The notes beneath the pieces were generated by a model. The model was not told where the DNA came from. It did not search any database and worked only from the letters and a program-made list of their open reading frames with translations. Positions 25,895 through 34,513 of a DNA stretch of 39,445 nucleotides are shown piece after piece (position 1 is the first letter of the stretch; every line of letters begins with the position of its first letter). The position numbers were made by a program, and so were the translations under genes. The stretch is taken from positions 1 to 39,445 of the forward strand of contig PCUD01000079.1 in assembly GCA_002786785.1 (NCBI GenBank), read 5' to 3'. Source of the stretch: Ignavibacteriales bacterium CG18_big_fil_WC_8_21_14_2_50_31_20 (GTDB lineage: Bacteria; Bacteroidota; Ignavibacteria; Ignavibacteriales; Melioribacteraceae).

Positions 25895-26311
25895 CTAGTT
25901 AATTTCGCCTAATTCGCGCAATCGAATAAAATCACTAAATTGCTGATCGGTACCCAAAATATGATTGATAGTCCAATCTTTTAAAAAATCTATGGTTTTT
26001 AGGGAAAGCAGTAAGTCATTTTTTTGCGAGTTGAGTTGAAATTTTTTTACTTTGTCAATAAAATAGCTGTGCTCTTCGAGATGTTCTTCAGCCAAAGGAT
26101 AATCATATTGTTTGAACAACTTTTCTTCTGTGTCAAAATGATAATGTGTATAATCTAAAAAATTTGCAAGAGCCTCTTTAATAACATGTTGACTTGTTCC
26201 TTTAGATTGTGCTTCGTGTAATTCGTTTAATAGGTTAATATAAATTTTATGTTGCTCATCAATTTCACTAAAACCTATTTCAAAAGTGCTTTTCCATGTT
26301 ATATAAGCCAT
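25895..26311 (-). CDS. Bacteriohemerythrin
   Basis: 138 residues forming one four-helix hemerythrin domain. The di-iron ligands are all visible: His21 (DEQH), His58 and Glu62 (HFDTEE), His77 and His81 (HLEEH), His117 and Asp122 (HILGTD). The start ITWKSTFEIGFSEIDEQH is typical. It is a soluble oxygen-binding protein for O2 delivery, storage or sensing. A purine-rich site (GGAAGGGG) precedes the ATG, 47 bases after the histidine kinase stop, suggesting co-transcription. Confidence 0.93.
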   Translation of the reverse strand: MAYITWKSTFEIGFSEIDEQHKIYINLLNELHEAQSKGTSQHVIKEALANFLDYTHYHFDTEEKLFKQYDYPLAEEHLEEHSYFIDKVKKFQLNSQKNDLLLSLKTIDFLKDWTINHILGTDQQFSDFIRLRELGEIN

Positions 26312-26357
26312 AATAAACCCCTTCCGTTTTTATTTAAGTAGTCAAAAATATTTTAAA

Positions 26358-28058
26358 CTATAAATCACTATTTTCATGTAATTCGAAAAATGAATTAAAA
26401 GAAAAAGTAGTGCCTTCGTTAATTTTGCTTTTAACAGTTATTGTTCCGCCGAGTAATTTTGTTAATTCCTTACAAATCAATAAACCAAGTCCACTGCCAA
26501 ATTTAGAATCCAATTTACTATTAATTTGTTTATAAGGGGCAAATAAAGAAGAAATTTTTTCTTCCGATATTCCTCGACCCGTATCAGAAACTTCGGTTAT
26601 TACTTCAAATTTATCATCTAAACTCCGACCTTTTGTAACAGATATTCTAACACTTCCATAATCTGTAAATTTAAGGGCATTATTACAAAGGTTAAGGATT
26701 ATTTGTTTATAATGATTGCCATCGCCAAAAAAAAGATTTGGCACATCCTCTGCAACACCAGAAGAAAGAGTAATGTTTTTTAATTCGGCAAAGGGAAGAA
26801 GAAGACTGGTGCTTTCTTCAATTTTTTCTCTAAAATTAAAAAGTTCGTTTTCCAATTCCAGTTTACCAGCTTCAATTTTTGTAAAATCTAAATATTTATT
26901 TAATGTATCCAACATAAGTTCAGTCGATTTTTTAGCACTTGAGGCAAAGTTTTTTAATTCTTCTTCGTTTTTCATAGCATTAGTTTCAATTAAATCAAGA
27001 AATATCGAAATTGAATTTATTGGGGTTTTTAATTCGTGATTAATTTTTGCAAGCAATTGAATTTTACTGTCTTTCAATTCAAGGGCTTCTTGACTTTTCT
27101 TTTCTTGCTTTTGCTTTGCATCTTGCAGTTTTAGTAGTGTCTCAATTTGGGTAAGTTCTGTTTTAATTCTTTTGGTAACATCCAAAATGCTTCCATCGTA
27201 ATATTTTATGTTTGATTTTTTATTAACAATGCTTGGTCTTAGGTTTAAGCTAATAAACATTATTTCGTTATCATCTCTTTTAATTTCTATTATCCTGTCT
27301 TTTATAAATCCGTTATTGTTTACTTCAAGAATAATATTTTTAATGTTGTTTTTGCCAAGCAAAATACTTGGGAAGTTCTTGTTATTATTAAGTTTAATGT
27401 TAAGTTCGTCAATAGTTGAATAAAAAGTATTGTTTGCCGAAACTAATTCCCCAAATTCAGAAATTCTAAAAATTCCCTCAATTGAATTCTCAAAAATTTC
27501 TCTTGCATTTTGAGTGCTTTCTGTTAATTTTTCACGCAACCTTGAATTTATAGCGGTGGCGCTAACACTTAAAACGCTTATTAACAAAACAAAAAGAACG
27601 GTTGAAAAAACATTTGGAAGAAAATAAATTGTATTATCGTTATATAAAATTGATGTGGCAAAAATAATGTTATAATAAATTGCTACAATTATTTGGTTTT
27701 TTGTATCCCAGCTTAAAAATAATGCGGTTGTAAAAATGGTTAAAGCCAAAAGATGAGAGTTCATAAAAAGCGTGTTTGGAATTAAGTAAATTATAATTGC
27801 AAACGAAGTTGTAATAGACAAAATTAAAATATGGATAAATAAAACAGCATGTTTTTCACCATATTTAGAATAAGTTAAAGTTAGCACAATAAATCCAATT
27901 GTTGTGGCAATAAGTCTGCTAAAATATAAGCCGACCGAAAAATCGGCAAAATATTTTACTTCAAAAATTAAAGCAGAAACGCCAGCAAAAATTGTAATTA
28001 ATGCAATCATTCTTAAAGGTTTAAGAATCAAGTTGTTGTCAAAAGTGGAAACGTTCAT
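26358..28058 (-). CDS. Membrane sensor histidine kinase with PAS-like domain
   Basis: 566 residues. Residues ~15-165 contain about six hydrophobic segments with very short loops (a membrane input domain). A PAS-like region (ENSIEGIFRISEFGELVSAN) follows at ~190-290. HisKA has KINHELKTPINSIS with phospho-acceptor His341. The HATPase domain has LNLCNNALKFTDYGS (N), DTGRGIS (G1) and FGSGLGLLICKEL (G2). No receiver domain or adjacent response regulator is in the window, so it is an orphan kinase. Bacteriohemerythrin follows in the same direction; a link to O2 or redox sensing is inferred from position only. Confidence 0.92.
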   Translation of the reverse strand: MNVSTFDNNLILKPLRMIALITIFAGVSALIFEVKYFADFSVGLYFSRLIATTIGFIVLTLTYSKYGEKHAVLFIHILILSITTSFAIIIYLIPNTLFMNSHLLALTIFTTALFLSWDTKNQIIVAIYYNIIFATSILYNDNTIYFLPNVFSTVLFVLLISVLSVSATAINSRLREKLTESTQNAREIFENSIEGIFRISEFGELVSANNTFYSTIDELNIKLNNNKNFPSILLGKNNIKNIILEVNNNGFIKDRIIEIKRDDNEIMFISLNLRPSIVNKKSNIKYYDGSILDVTKRIKTELTQIETLLKLQDAKQKQEKKSQEALELKDSKIQLLAKINHELKTPINSISIFLDLIETNAMKNEEELKNFASSAKKSTELMLDTLNKYLDFTKIEAGKLELENELFNFREKIEESTSLLLPFAELKNITLSSGVAEDVPNLFFGDGNHYKQIILNLCNNALKFTDYGSVRISVTKGRSLDDKFEVITEVSDTGRGISEEKISSLFAPYKQINSKLDSKFGSGLGLLICKELTKLLGGTITVKSKINEGTTFSFNSFFELHENSDL

Positions 28059-28359
28059 TTTTTTCTCCAGTGTTCAATAATATAAGTTGAACAAAAAATA
28101 AAAGGCATTAGTTATAACAACCTTTTAATTAAATTTTTGCATTTTTTATTAAATACAGGACTAATTTATTTAGTTAATATACAACAAATGATGTCCAAAT
28201 ATTTATATTTAAACTTCCTGGTCAAAAAATATTTTTATTGCAGTAGATAATTGAGTATTAGTATAAATTATTGTTTTAAGTAAAATATTAACGCACCTCT
28301 TGTCTAATTCAAACAATTAATTTTGTTATCTTTGTGCACTAAATTTTTAGAAAGATTTT
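28059..28359. other. Intergenic region between divergent histidine kinase and ABC exporter genes
   Basis: 301 bases, very AT-rich. It holds one clear promoter element (28327-28334, plus strand) and presumably a promoter for the kinase on the minus strand. No gene or RNA was recognised. Confidence 0.5.
28327..28334 (+). promoter_or_regulatory. Bacteroidota-type -7 element for ABC exporter (TATCTTTG)
   Basis: TATCTTTG matches TAnnTTTG exactly, 25 bases before the ATG at 28360. The TTG at 28300-28302 is too far for an ideal -33 box (24 bases). Confidence 0.5.
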
Positions 28360-30105
28360 ATGACAAGATTATTTACACTTAACAAGTATTTTAAGAAATA
28401 TAAAGGCAAAATGTCTCTTGGAATTCTGTTTATTCTCATTTCAGATATAGCTCAAGTTTATATTCCTTTGGTTTTAAAAGATAGTATTGACTCACTAAAA
28501 AAAAATCCAAATATTGAATTAATTATTAAGTATGCTTTAATAATATTCGCCCTTGCGGTTTTAAGTGGATTTTTTAGATATATGATTAGACAAACAATAA
28601 TTGTTGTTTCTCGGAAAATTGAATTTGATATTCGTCAAGATTTTTGGACACATTTACTAAGACTTTCGCACCGATATTTTCAGAATACCTCCACCGGAAA
28701 TATAATGGCGCACGCTACAAACGACATTTCTGCAGTACGAATGTATGTTGGTCCTGCGGTAATGTATTCAATAGATACTTCTGTAAAATTTATAGTTGTA
28801 ATAATAATTATGTTGTCTTTAAGTCCTATTTTAACAGTTTATACTTTAATTCCGCTACCAATCTTATCGTACTTCGTTTATAAATTAAGCAAAAAAATTC
28901 ACAAAAAATTTACATTAATTCAAGAAAAATTTTCTGATATAACAACAATGGCACAAGAAAATTTTTCGGGAATGAGAATTATAAAATCATACGTTCGCGA
29001 AATTTTTGAAATTGAAAAGTTTGCAAAGGAAAGTTCGGAATATCGTAAGCGAAATATGGACAAAATAAAAATACAAGCACTTTTTGCGCCACTACTTTTT
29101 TTAATAACCGGCACCTCAATCATAATTCTAATTTTAGTTGGTGGAAATATGATAATTGATGGAAAGTTAACGCTGGGTGATATTGCGGCATTTATGTTTT
29201 ATCTTGGGTTGCTTATTTGGCCAACAATAGCCTTTGGATGGGTTGCAAATATTGTTCAACAAGCGGATGCAAGTCTTAAACGCTTACAAACTATTTATAA
29301 CGAAGAAATTGAAATTAAAGAAAATTCTGATACAGATAAATCAATAACAAAAATTAACGGAACCATCAAATTTGAAAATGTGACATTTAAATACATGGAT
29401 AATTTACCCGAAGTTTTAAGCAACATTTCCATAGAAATTCCACAAGGTTCCACGCTTGCGATTGTTGGCCACACTGGTGTTGGAAAAACAAGTTTTGTTA
29501 ATTTAATTTCGCGATTGTTTGATGTAAGTTCTGGAAGAATATTAATAGATGGAAATGATATTAAATCAATTCCATTAAATATTTTAAGAGAAAATGTTGG
29601 TATGGTTCCGCAAGAAACGTTTCTATTTTCCGATAGTTTGCAAAACAATATTCTTTATGGAGTAGAAAAAGCAAATACCGAATTATTAAATAAGGTTTCG
29701 GATATTTCACAACTAACAAAAGATGTAAATGATTTTCCACAAAAATTTAACACGGTTTTGGGTGAACGTGGAATTACGCTTTCTGGTGGACAGAAACAAC
29801 GAACATGCTTGGCGCGGGCGTTGGCTATTAATCCAAAAATATTAATCCTTGACGATAGCTTTTCGGCGGTTGATACAAAAACGGAAGAAGAAATTTTGGT
29901 TAATCTTAAAGAGTTTATGAAAGATAGAACAAGCATAATTATTAGTCATAGAATTTCAACAGTTAAAGATGCCGATAATATTATTGTCCTTGAAAACGGA
30001 ATAATAAAAGAGCAAGGAACACACGAAAAATTATTGGAATTAGGTGGAATTTATTACGACATACATTACAAACAGCTGTTGGAAGAAGAATTGGAAAAGG
30101 AATAA
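28360..30105 (+). CDS. ABC exporter half-transporter A (degenerate Walker B)
   Basis: 581 residues with six transmembrane helices fused to an ATPase (type IV ABC exporter). Walker A is GHTGVGKTS, signature LSGGQKQR is canonical, and Walker B is ILILDDSFSAVDT, where the catalytic Glu is replaced by Asp499. This is the pattern of the degenerate-site subunit of heterodimeric exporters such as TM287/288, BmrCD or LmrCD. HRISTVKDAD contains the switch His. The second half-transporter lies just downstream. Substrate (drug, lipid or peptide) cannot be read from sequence. Confidence 0.93.
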   Translation: MTRLFTLNKYFKKYKGKMSLGILFILISDIAQVYIPLVLKDSIDSLKKNPNIELIIKYALIIFALAVLSGFFRYMIRQTIIVVSRKIEFDIRQDFWTHLLRLSHRYFQNTSTGNIMAHATNDISAVRMYVGPAVMYSIDTSVKFIVVIIIMLSLSPILTVYTLIPLPILSYFVYKLSKKIHKKFTLIQEKFSDITTMAQENFSGMRIIKSYVREIFEIEKFAKESSEYRKRNMDKIKIQALFAPLLFLITGTSIIILILVGGNMIIDGKLTLGDIAAFMFYLGLLIWPTIAFGWVANIVQQADASLKRLQTIYNEEIEIKENSDTDKSITKINGTIKFENVTFKYMDNLPEVLSNISIEIPQGSTLAIVGHTGVGKTSFVNLISRLFDVSSGRILIDGNDIKSIPLNILRENVGMVPQETFLFSDSLQNNILYGVEKANTELLNKVSDISQLTKDVNDFPQKFNTVLGERGITLSGGQKQRTCLARALAINPKILILDDSFSAVDTKTEEEILVNLKEFMKDRTSIIISHRISTVKDADNIIVLENGIIKEQGTHEKLLELGGIYYDIHYKQLLEEELEKE

Positions 30106-30109
30106 TAAA

Positions 30110-30247
30110 ATGCTATTGAACAAAAGGCATATAAAAAATAAAAGAAACTATCGTTACAAATATAATTTATCATTAGCTTCGCGTCATTTGGGGTTATTAG
30201 TTGTAAGTATTAATATTATTACAAATAATAATAAGATTGGTTGTTAA
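30110..30247 (+). CDS. Possible 45-residue small ORF between the ABC genes
   Basis: An ATG 4 bases after the stop of the first ABC gene opens a 45-codon frame (MLLNKRHIKNKRNYRYKYNL at its start) that ends inside the long 5' extension of the second ABC frame. It is basic with a hydrophobic C-terminal part. GGAATAATAAA precedes the ATG. It could be chance; no homologue is recognised. Confidence 0.2.
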   Translation: MLLNKRHIKNKRNYRYKYNLSLASRHLGLLVVSINIITNNNKIGC

Positions 30248-30251
30248 AGTT

Positions 30252-32033
30252 ATGTCTAATATAAACAAAGATGATGAAATACTTGGTAAGGCATACGATT
30301 CAAAATTAATGAAGCGTCTTTTAGGGTTTGTTAAGCCTTATAAAAAGTATGTTGTTATTGCAATAATTATGAACGTTGTGGTTGCTGCGCTTGGGCCTCT
30401 GCGTCCTTATTTAATTAAAATAGCAATAGATGATTATATAGTTAATAGTAATTACAACGGACTTGTCGCTATTTCGGCAATTCTCTTTGTCGTTTTAATG
30501 TTCCAAGCAATTGTTCAGTATTTTCTTACTTATTACACACAATTAATGGGGCAAAATATAATTTATGATTTGCGCATAAAATTGTTTGCACATGTTCAAA
30601 AGCTTTCGCTAAAGTATTTTGACAAAACGCCTATTGGACGAATTGTTACACGAGTTACAAATGATGTTGAATCGCTTAATGAATTATTCTCGTCTGGAAT
30701 AGTAACAATATTTAGTGATGTATTCATAATTATATGGATTTTAATTTTTATGTTCTTCATGTCGTGGAACTTAACATTGGTTTCGCTTTCTGTTTTGCCA
30801 ATTCTTTTTTATGCAACATTTCTTTTTAGAAAAAAAGTACGTGAATCATATAGAGATGTTCGCTTTCAGCTTGCAAGGTTAAATTCATATATGCAAGAGC
30901 ACATTACTGGAATGAGCATTATTCAACTGTTTTCAAGGGAAAATAGAGAAAAAGAAGTTTTTTCTGACATAAATGATGCTCATAAAACAGCTAATATCGA
31001 TTCCATTTTTTATTATGCTGTTTTTTTTCCAATTGTAGAAATTTTAAGTTCGGGTGCTGTTGCATTAATAATTTGGTATGGTGGTGGAAATGTAATTCAA
31101 GGAACAATGACAATAGGAGTTCTGTTTGCATTTATTCAATATACCGAAATGTTCTTCCGCCCAATTCGTGACTTGTCGGAAAAATATAATGTAATGCAAA
31201 CAGCAATGGCTTCATCAGAAAGAATATTTAAATTGTTGGATAATAGTAAAATAATTCAAAATCCTAATTCACCCAAACCACTTGTTAATTTTAAAGGCAA
31301 TGTCGATTTCAAAAACGTTTGGTTTGCTTATAATAATGAAGAATATGTTCTAAAGGATATTTCGTTTAGTGTAAATGCTGGCGAAACTGTTGCAATTGTT
31401 GGAGCAACGGGTGCAGGAAAATCAAGCATAATCAATTTGCTAAACAGATTTTATGATATTAATAAAGGTCAAATTCTTGTTGATGGAATTGACCTTCGCG
31501 AACTTTCAAAAGAGGATTTAAGAAACCAAATTTCAATTGTGTTACAAGATGTATTTCTATTTTCCGGAACAATTGCTTCAAATATAAATCTGGGTGATGA
31601 ATCCATTACTAAGGAGCAAATTATTGAAGCAGCTAAAATAGTTGGGGCAGATAGTTTTATTTCAAAACTTCCAAGTCAATACAACGAGGAAGTAAAAGAA
31701 AAAGGTGCAACTTTAAGCGTTGGACAGAAACAGCTCGTATCATTTGCACGTGCTTTGGTTTTTAATCCACGGATTTTAATTTTGGACGAAGCAACTTCTA
31801 GCGTTGATACCGAAACAGAAAATTTAATTCAGAAGGCAATTCAAAAATTATTGGTGGGAAGAACATCAATTGTTATCGCTCACAGACTTTCAACTATCCA
31901 AAATTCCGATAAAATTATTGTGCTTCATAAAGGTGAAATTAAAGAAGTTGGAACTCATCAACAATTATTAAGCAAAAAAGGAATTTATTATAAATTATAC
32001 CAATTGCAGTATAAAGACCAAGAAATTAAGTAG
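30252..32033 (+). CDS. ABC exporter half-transporter B (degenerate signature, catalytic Glu intact)
   Basis: 593 residues from ATG at 30252; the frame is also open from TTG at 30237, which adds five residues, but the ATG fits better. Six transmembrane helices and an ATPase. Walker A is GATGAGKSS, Walker B ILILDEATSSVDT keeps catalytic Glu513, and the signature reads LSVGQ rather than LSGGQ. The changes are complementary to those in subunit A: A's canonical LSGGQ pairs with B's intact Walker B to make the active site, while B's LSVGQ pairs with A's Asp-containing Walker B. This strongly supports an A-B heterodimer. Confidence 0.93.
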   Translation: MSNINKDDEILGKAYDSKLMKRLLGFVKPYKKYVVIAIIMNVVVAALGPLRPYLIKIAIDDYIVNSNYNGLVAISAILFVVLMFQAIVQYFLTYYTQLMGQNIIYDLRIKLFAHVQKLSLKYFDKTPIGRIVTRVTNDVESLNELFSSGIVTIFSDVFIIIWILIFMFFMSWNLTLVSLSVLPILFYATFLFRKKVRESYRDVRFQLARLNSYMQEHITGMSIIQLFSRENREKEVFSDINDAHKTANIDSIFYYAVFFPIVEILSSGAVALIIWYGGGNVIQGTMTIGVLFAFIQYTEMFFRPIRDLSEKYNVMQTAMASSERIFKLLDNSKIIQNPNSPKPLVNFKGNVDFKNVWFAYNNEEYVLKDISFSVNAGETVAIVGATGAGKSSIINLLNRFYDINKGQILVDGIDLRELSKEDLRNQISIVLQDVFLFSGTIASNINLGDESITKEQIIEAAKIVGADSFISKLPSQYNEEVKEKGATLSVGQKQLVSFARALVFNPRILILDEATSSVDTETENLIQKAIQKLLVGRTSIVIAHRLSTIQNSDKIIVLHKGEIKEVGTHQQLLSKKGIYYKLYQLQYKDQEIK

Positions 32034-32165
32034 AAATAGATTTTTTTAACTTTTTATTTGGATTTTATTTTATTAAAGGATAAGTTAAAATAGAATTATA
32101 TATTTGTTGATTAAAATTGTAATTAGAAATATTGATTTTACACAATCATTTACACAGGAAATTTA

Positions 32166-32999
32166 ATGGCAGTTGCAACATTAGCAAGTGAAATATATTT
32201 AAATAGAGAAATAACTCAAAAAAAAACCACCGAAAAAGCCTTTTATAAACATAAGGACATAGTATTATTTCACGGAGATGTTTTAAATAACAAACAATTT
32301 AATAGAGAATTTGCTGATTTAATTGTTACATCACCACCTTATAATGTGGGAATAGAATATAATTCTAACAATGATGAATTAACTTACCAGCAATATTTAG
32401 ATTTTTCGGCAAAGTGGATGAAAAACAGTTTTGATTGGAGTAAACCACAAGCCCGATTCTTGTTAAATATTCCACTCGATAAAAACAAAGGTGGACAAAA
32501 AAGTGTTGGTGCTGATTTAACTCGAATTGCTCAAGATGTAGGTTGGAAATATCACTCTACCATTATTTGGAACGAAGGCAATATTTCAAGAAGAACTGCT
32601 TGGGGTTCTTGGATGAAAGCTTCCGCTCCTTATGTAATTGCTCCAGTTGAACTTATTGTAATTCTCTACAAAGATGAATGGCGAAAATCAAATGGTTCTC
32701 AAATTTCCGATATTTCAAAAGAAGAATTTATGGAATATACTAACGGAATGTGGACCTTCCCTGGTGAAAGTAAAAAGAGGATTGGACATCCTGCACCATT
32801 TCCAAAAGAATTACCTTATCGGGCAATAAAACTTTTTAGCTTTGTAGATGATGTGGTTTTTGACCCTTTTACGGGAAGCGGAACAACGCTTATTGTTGCA
32901 GCACATACAAACAGAAAAGCTGTTGGATTAGATATTGACAAAAATTATTGTGAATTAGCACGGGAAAGAATAATAAAGGAGGTTGGAGGTTTAATATGA
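32166..32999 (+). CDS. Type II DNA methyltransferase, class beta (N4-cytosine or N6-adenine)
   Basis: 277 residues. Catalytic motif IV is TSPPYN at 55-60, N-terminal to the SAM-binding motif I FDPFTGSGTT (Asp233), the order of class beta methyltransferases. The SPPY form is commonest in N4-cytosine enzymes but some N6-adenine enzymes use it. It is a complete, single-subunit size. The stop overlaps the HNH nuclease start by four bases (ATGA), so methylation is coupled to restriction. The target sequence cannot be inferred. Confidence 0.92.
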   Translation: MAVATLASEIYLNREITQKKTTEKAFYKHKDIVLFHGDVLNNKQFNREFADLIVTSPPYNVGIEYNSNNDELTYQQYLDFSAKWMKNSFDWSKPQARFLLNIPLDKNKGGQKSVGADLTRIAQDVGWKYHSTIIWNEGNISRRTAWGSWMKASAPYVIAPVELIVILYKDEWRKSNGSQISDISKEEFMEYTNGMWTFPGESKKRIGHPAPFPKELPYRAIKLFSFVDDVVFDPFTGSGTTLIVAAHTNRKAVGLDIDKNYCELARERIIKEVGGLI

Positions 33000-33577
33000 A
33001 AATTATGACTCAAAATGAATTATTAATGGAATATTTTAGAAACAATCCTTGCCGAGATATTCCACATCCTGAAGTTGTTGATTATGTTGTTGCTGAATTT
33101 TTTAAGAGAACAAATACGGTATTCAGAGACCCCGATAGACAAATAAGAAAACTTCATCAGTCTGGATTTTTAATAAAAGTTGCCAAAGGAATTTATAGGT
33201 TTGAGCCCGATTTAATACAAGAAAGAGATTTGGAAGATTTTAACCAAGCACAAAAAGAATTTATTCTAAAAAGAGATGGTTATAGATGTGTGATTTGTGG
33301 AAAAGGTAAAATTGATGGCGTTGATTTGCAAGTTGACCACATAAAACCAAAAGATAAAGGTGGAAAAGCCACAATTGAAAATGGACAAACTTTATGTGCA
33401 AGTCACAATTTTAGAAAAAAGAACTATAAACAAACCGAAACCGGCAAAAAAATGTTTATACGACTGTATGAAGCAGCAAAATCTATTGATGATATCGAAA
33501 CAGTTAAATTTTGTTCTGAAATTTTAGAAGTATTTGAGAAAAACAATATGAATGGTCATATTGAATGGAAAAAATAA
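32996..33577 (+). CDS. Type II restriction endonuclease, HNH family, winged-helix N-terminus
   Basis: 193 residues. Residues ~1-70 look like a winged-helix DNA-binding segment (RQIRKLHQSGFLIKVAKGIY). The HNH nuclease follows: CVIC (Cys98, Cys101), VDHIKP (Asp114, His115), ENGQTLC (Asn129, Cys134) and HN (His137, Asn138), with zinc ligands and the metal-binding His-Asn-His core. An unusually good ribosome site (AAAGGAGGTTGGAGG) sits just before the ATG inside the methyltransferase end. An in-frame ATG at 33005 is an alternative start. With the coupled methyltransferase this is a complete Type II restriction-modification pair. Confidence 0.88.
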   Translation: MKIMTQNELLMEYFRNNPCRDIPHPEVVDYVVAEFFKRTNTVFRDPDRQIRKLHQSGFLIKVAKGIYRFEPDLIQERDLEDFNQAQKEFILKRDGYRCVICGKGKIDGVDLQVDHIKPKDKGGKATIENGQTLCASHNFRKKNYKQTETGKKMFIRLYEAAKSIDDIETVKFCSEILEVFEKNNMNGHIEWKK

Positions 33578-33625
33578 ACGTTTTTCTATTTTACAAAGTT
33601 ATTTAAAAAACCAAACTAAGTAAAA

Positions 33626-33889
33626 TTACTTAATGGTTTTAAGTCCTTCCGAAAGTTTTTTAGCAAGTTCAGAATACTCAATTCCAGAAATATTAATTTT
33701 AGCAGATTTTACTAATATTTCAGGAGCATCACCATCGCCACTTAAATATTTAACCAATCCGTAACCTAAACGATTTCTATCATTATTAATTGGCATAAAT
33801 TCTTTAAGTGATTCTACCAGGTTATAAACTTTTTTTTCTACAGATGTTTCTGAAAAACTTTTTACTCCAGATGGTGCTTTTGTTGACAT
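33626..33889 (-). CDS. Small protein of unknown function
   Basis: 87 residues, no signal peptide or transmembrane segment, helical character throughout (VYNLVESLKEFMPI, YSELAKKLSEGLKTIK). I do not recognise the family. It is convergent with the HNH nuclease gene and 73 bases downstream of the superoxide reductase-like gene on the same strand. AAAGGTAAATA precedes the ATG. Confidence 0.6.
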   Translation of the reverse strand: MSTKAPSGVKSFSETSVEKKVYNLVESLKEFMPINNDRNRLGYGLVKYLSGDGDAPEILVKSAKINISGIEYSELAKKLSEGLKTIK

Positions 33890-33962
33890 ATTATTTACCT
33901 TTTTTTGAATGTAAAAATAACCAACTATTGCTTTTTCTACAACTATTGAATGATTTTAAAAA

Positions 33963-34340
33963 TTAAGCAACTTCAACAACAACTTCTTCGCTTTGCCATA
34001 ATCCATGTTTTGTACAATAAGCCATAGCGGTTAATTTCATCTTTTTTGTTGGAACAATATAAAAATCAACTTCAACTTGATTTGCAGCAGAGCCCATTGT
34101 TCCAGCTGTAAAATTAGCTTGAGCAAGAAATGTTTCGCCATCCCATAATTGAATATAAGCTATAAAATGGTCAAAATCATCTGGATGCAAATATTGATCG
34201 CCAACTTTAACTTTTACAACAAATTTTTTGCCTTTTTCCGCATTTTTATCGCAATGAACAAATGCAGAGTGTCTGTCGATATAATCTTTTTTCGCTTCTT
34301 TGTCAATTTGTGAAATATCTTCATATCTGTTAATTTTCAT
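33963..34340 (-). CDS. Superoxide reductase-like protein (class II desulfoferrodoxin/neelaredoxin fold)
   Basis: 125 residues. The Fe-site pattern is visible: YLHPDDFDHF (His52, His58) and AYCTKHGLW (Cys109, His112), with His24 in DRHSAFV as the fourth likely His. No N-terminal rubredoxin-like centre, so class II. The family reduces superoxide to peroxide without releasing O2, a strategy of anaerobes and microaerophiles. In the standard enzyme the loop before the first His is Glu-Lys-His; here it is Asp-Arg-His, so the catalytic lysine is substituted by arginine. GGAG precedes the ATG. Confidence 0.85.
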   Translation of the reverse strand: MKINRYEDISQIDKEAKKDYIDRHSAFVHCDKNAEKGKKFVVKVKVGDQYLHPDDFDHFIAYIQLWDGETFLAQANFTAGTMGSAANQVEVDFYIVPTKKMKLTAMAYCTKHGLWQSEEVVVEVA

Positions 34341-34513
34341 TTCAACTCCAAATTGTAAAATATATAATTTAATAATTGTAAAAATAAGGCTTCAGATACT
34401 TGTCTGCAATCTATTTAAAAGTTTTTTTTAAAAAGCAAATATATATTTTCGAAAATAAGAGTAATATTCGTTAATTTGGTGCATTAGATTAAATAAAATA
34501 AATAAGGAGTTTT

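Noticed and set aside
33617-33632. Palindrome TAAGTAAAATTACTTA at the end of the 87-residue gene
   Set aside because: It overlaps the stop codon, is pure AT-rich symmetry with a 2-base centre and lacks a U-tract, so it is not called as a terminator or operator.
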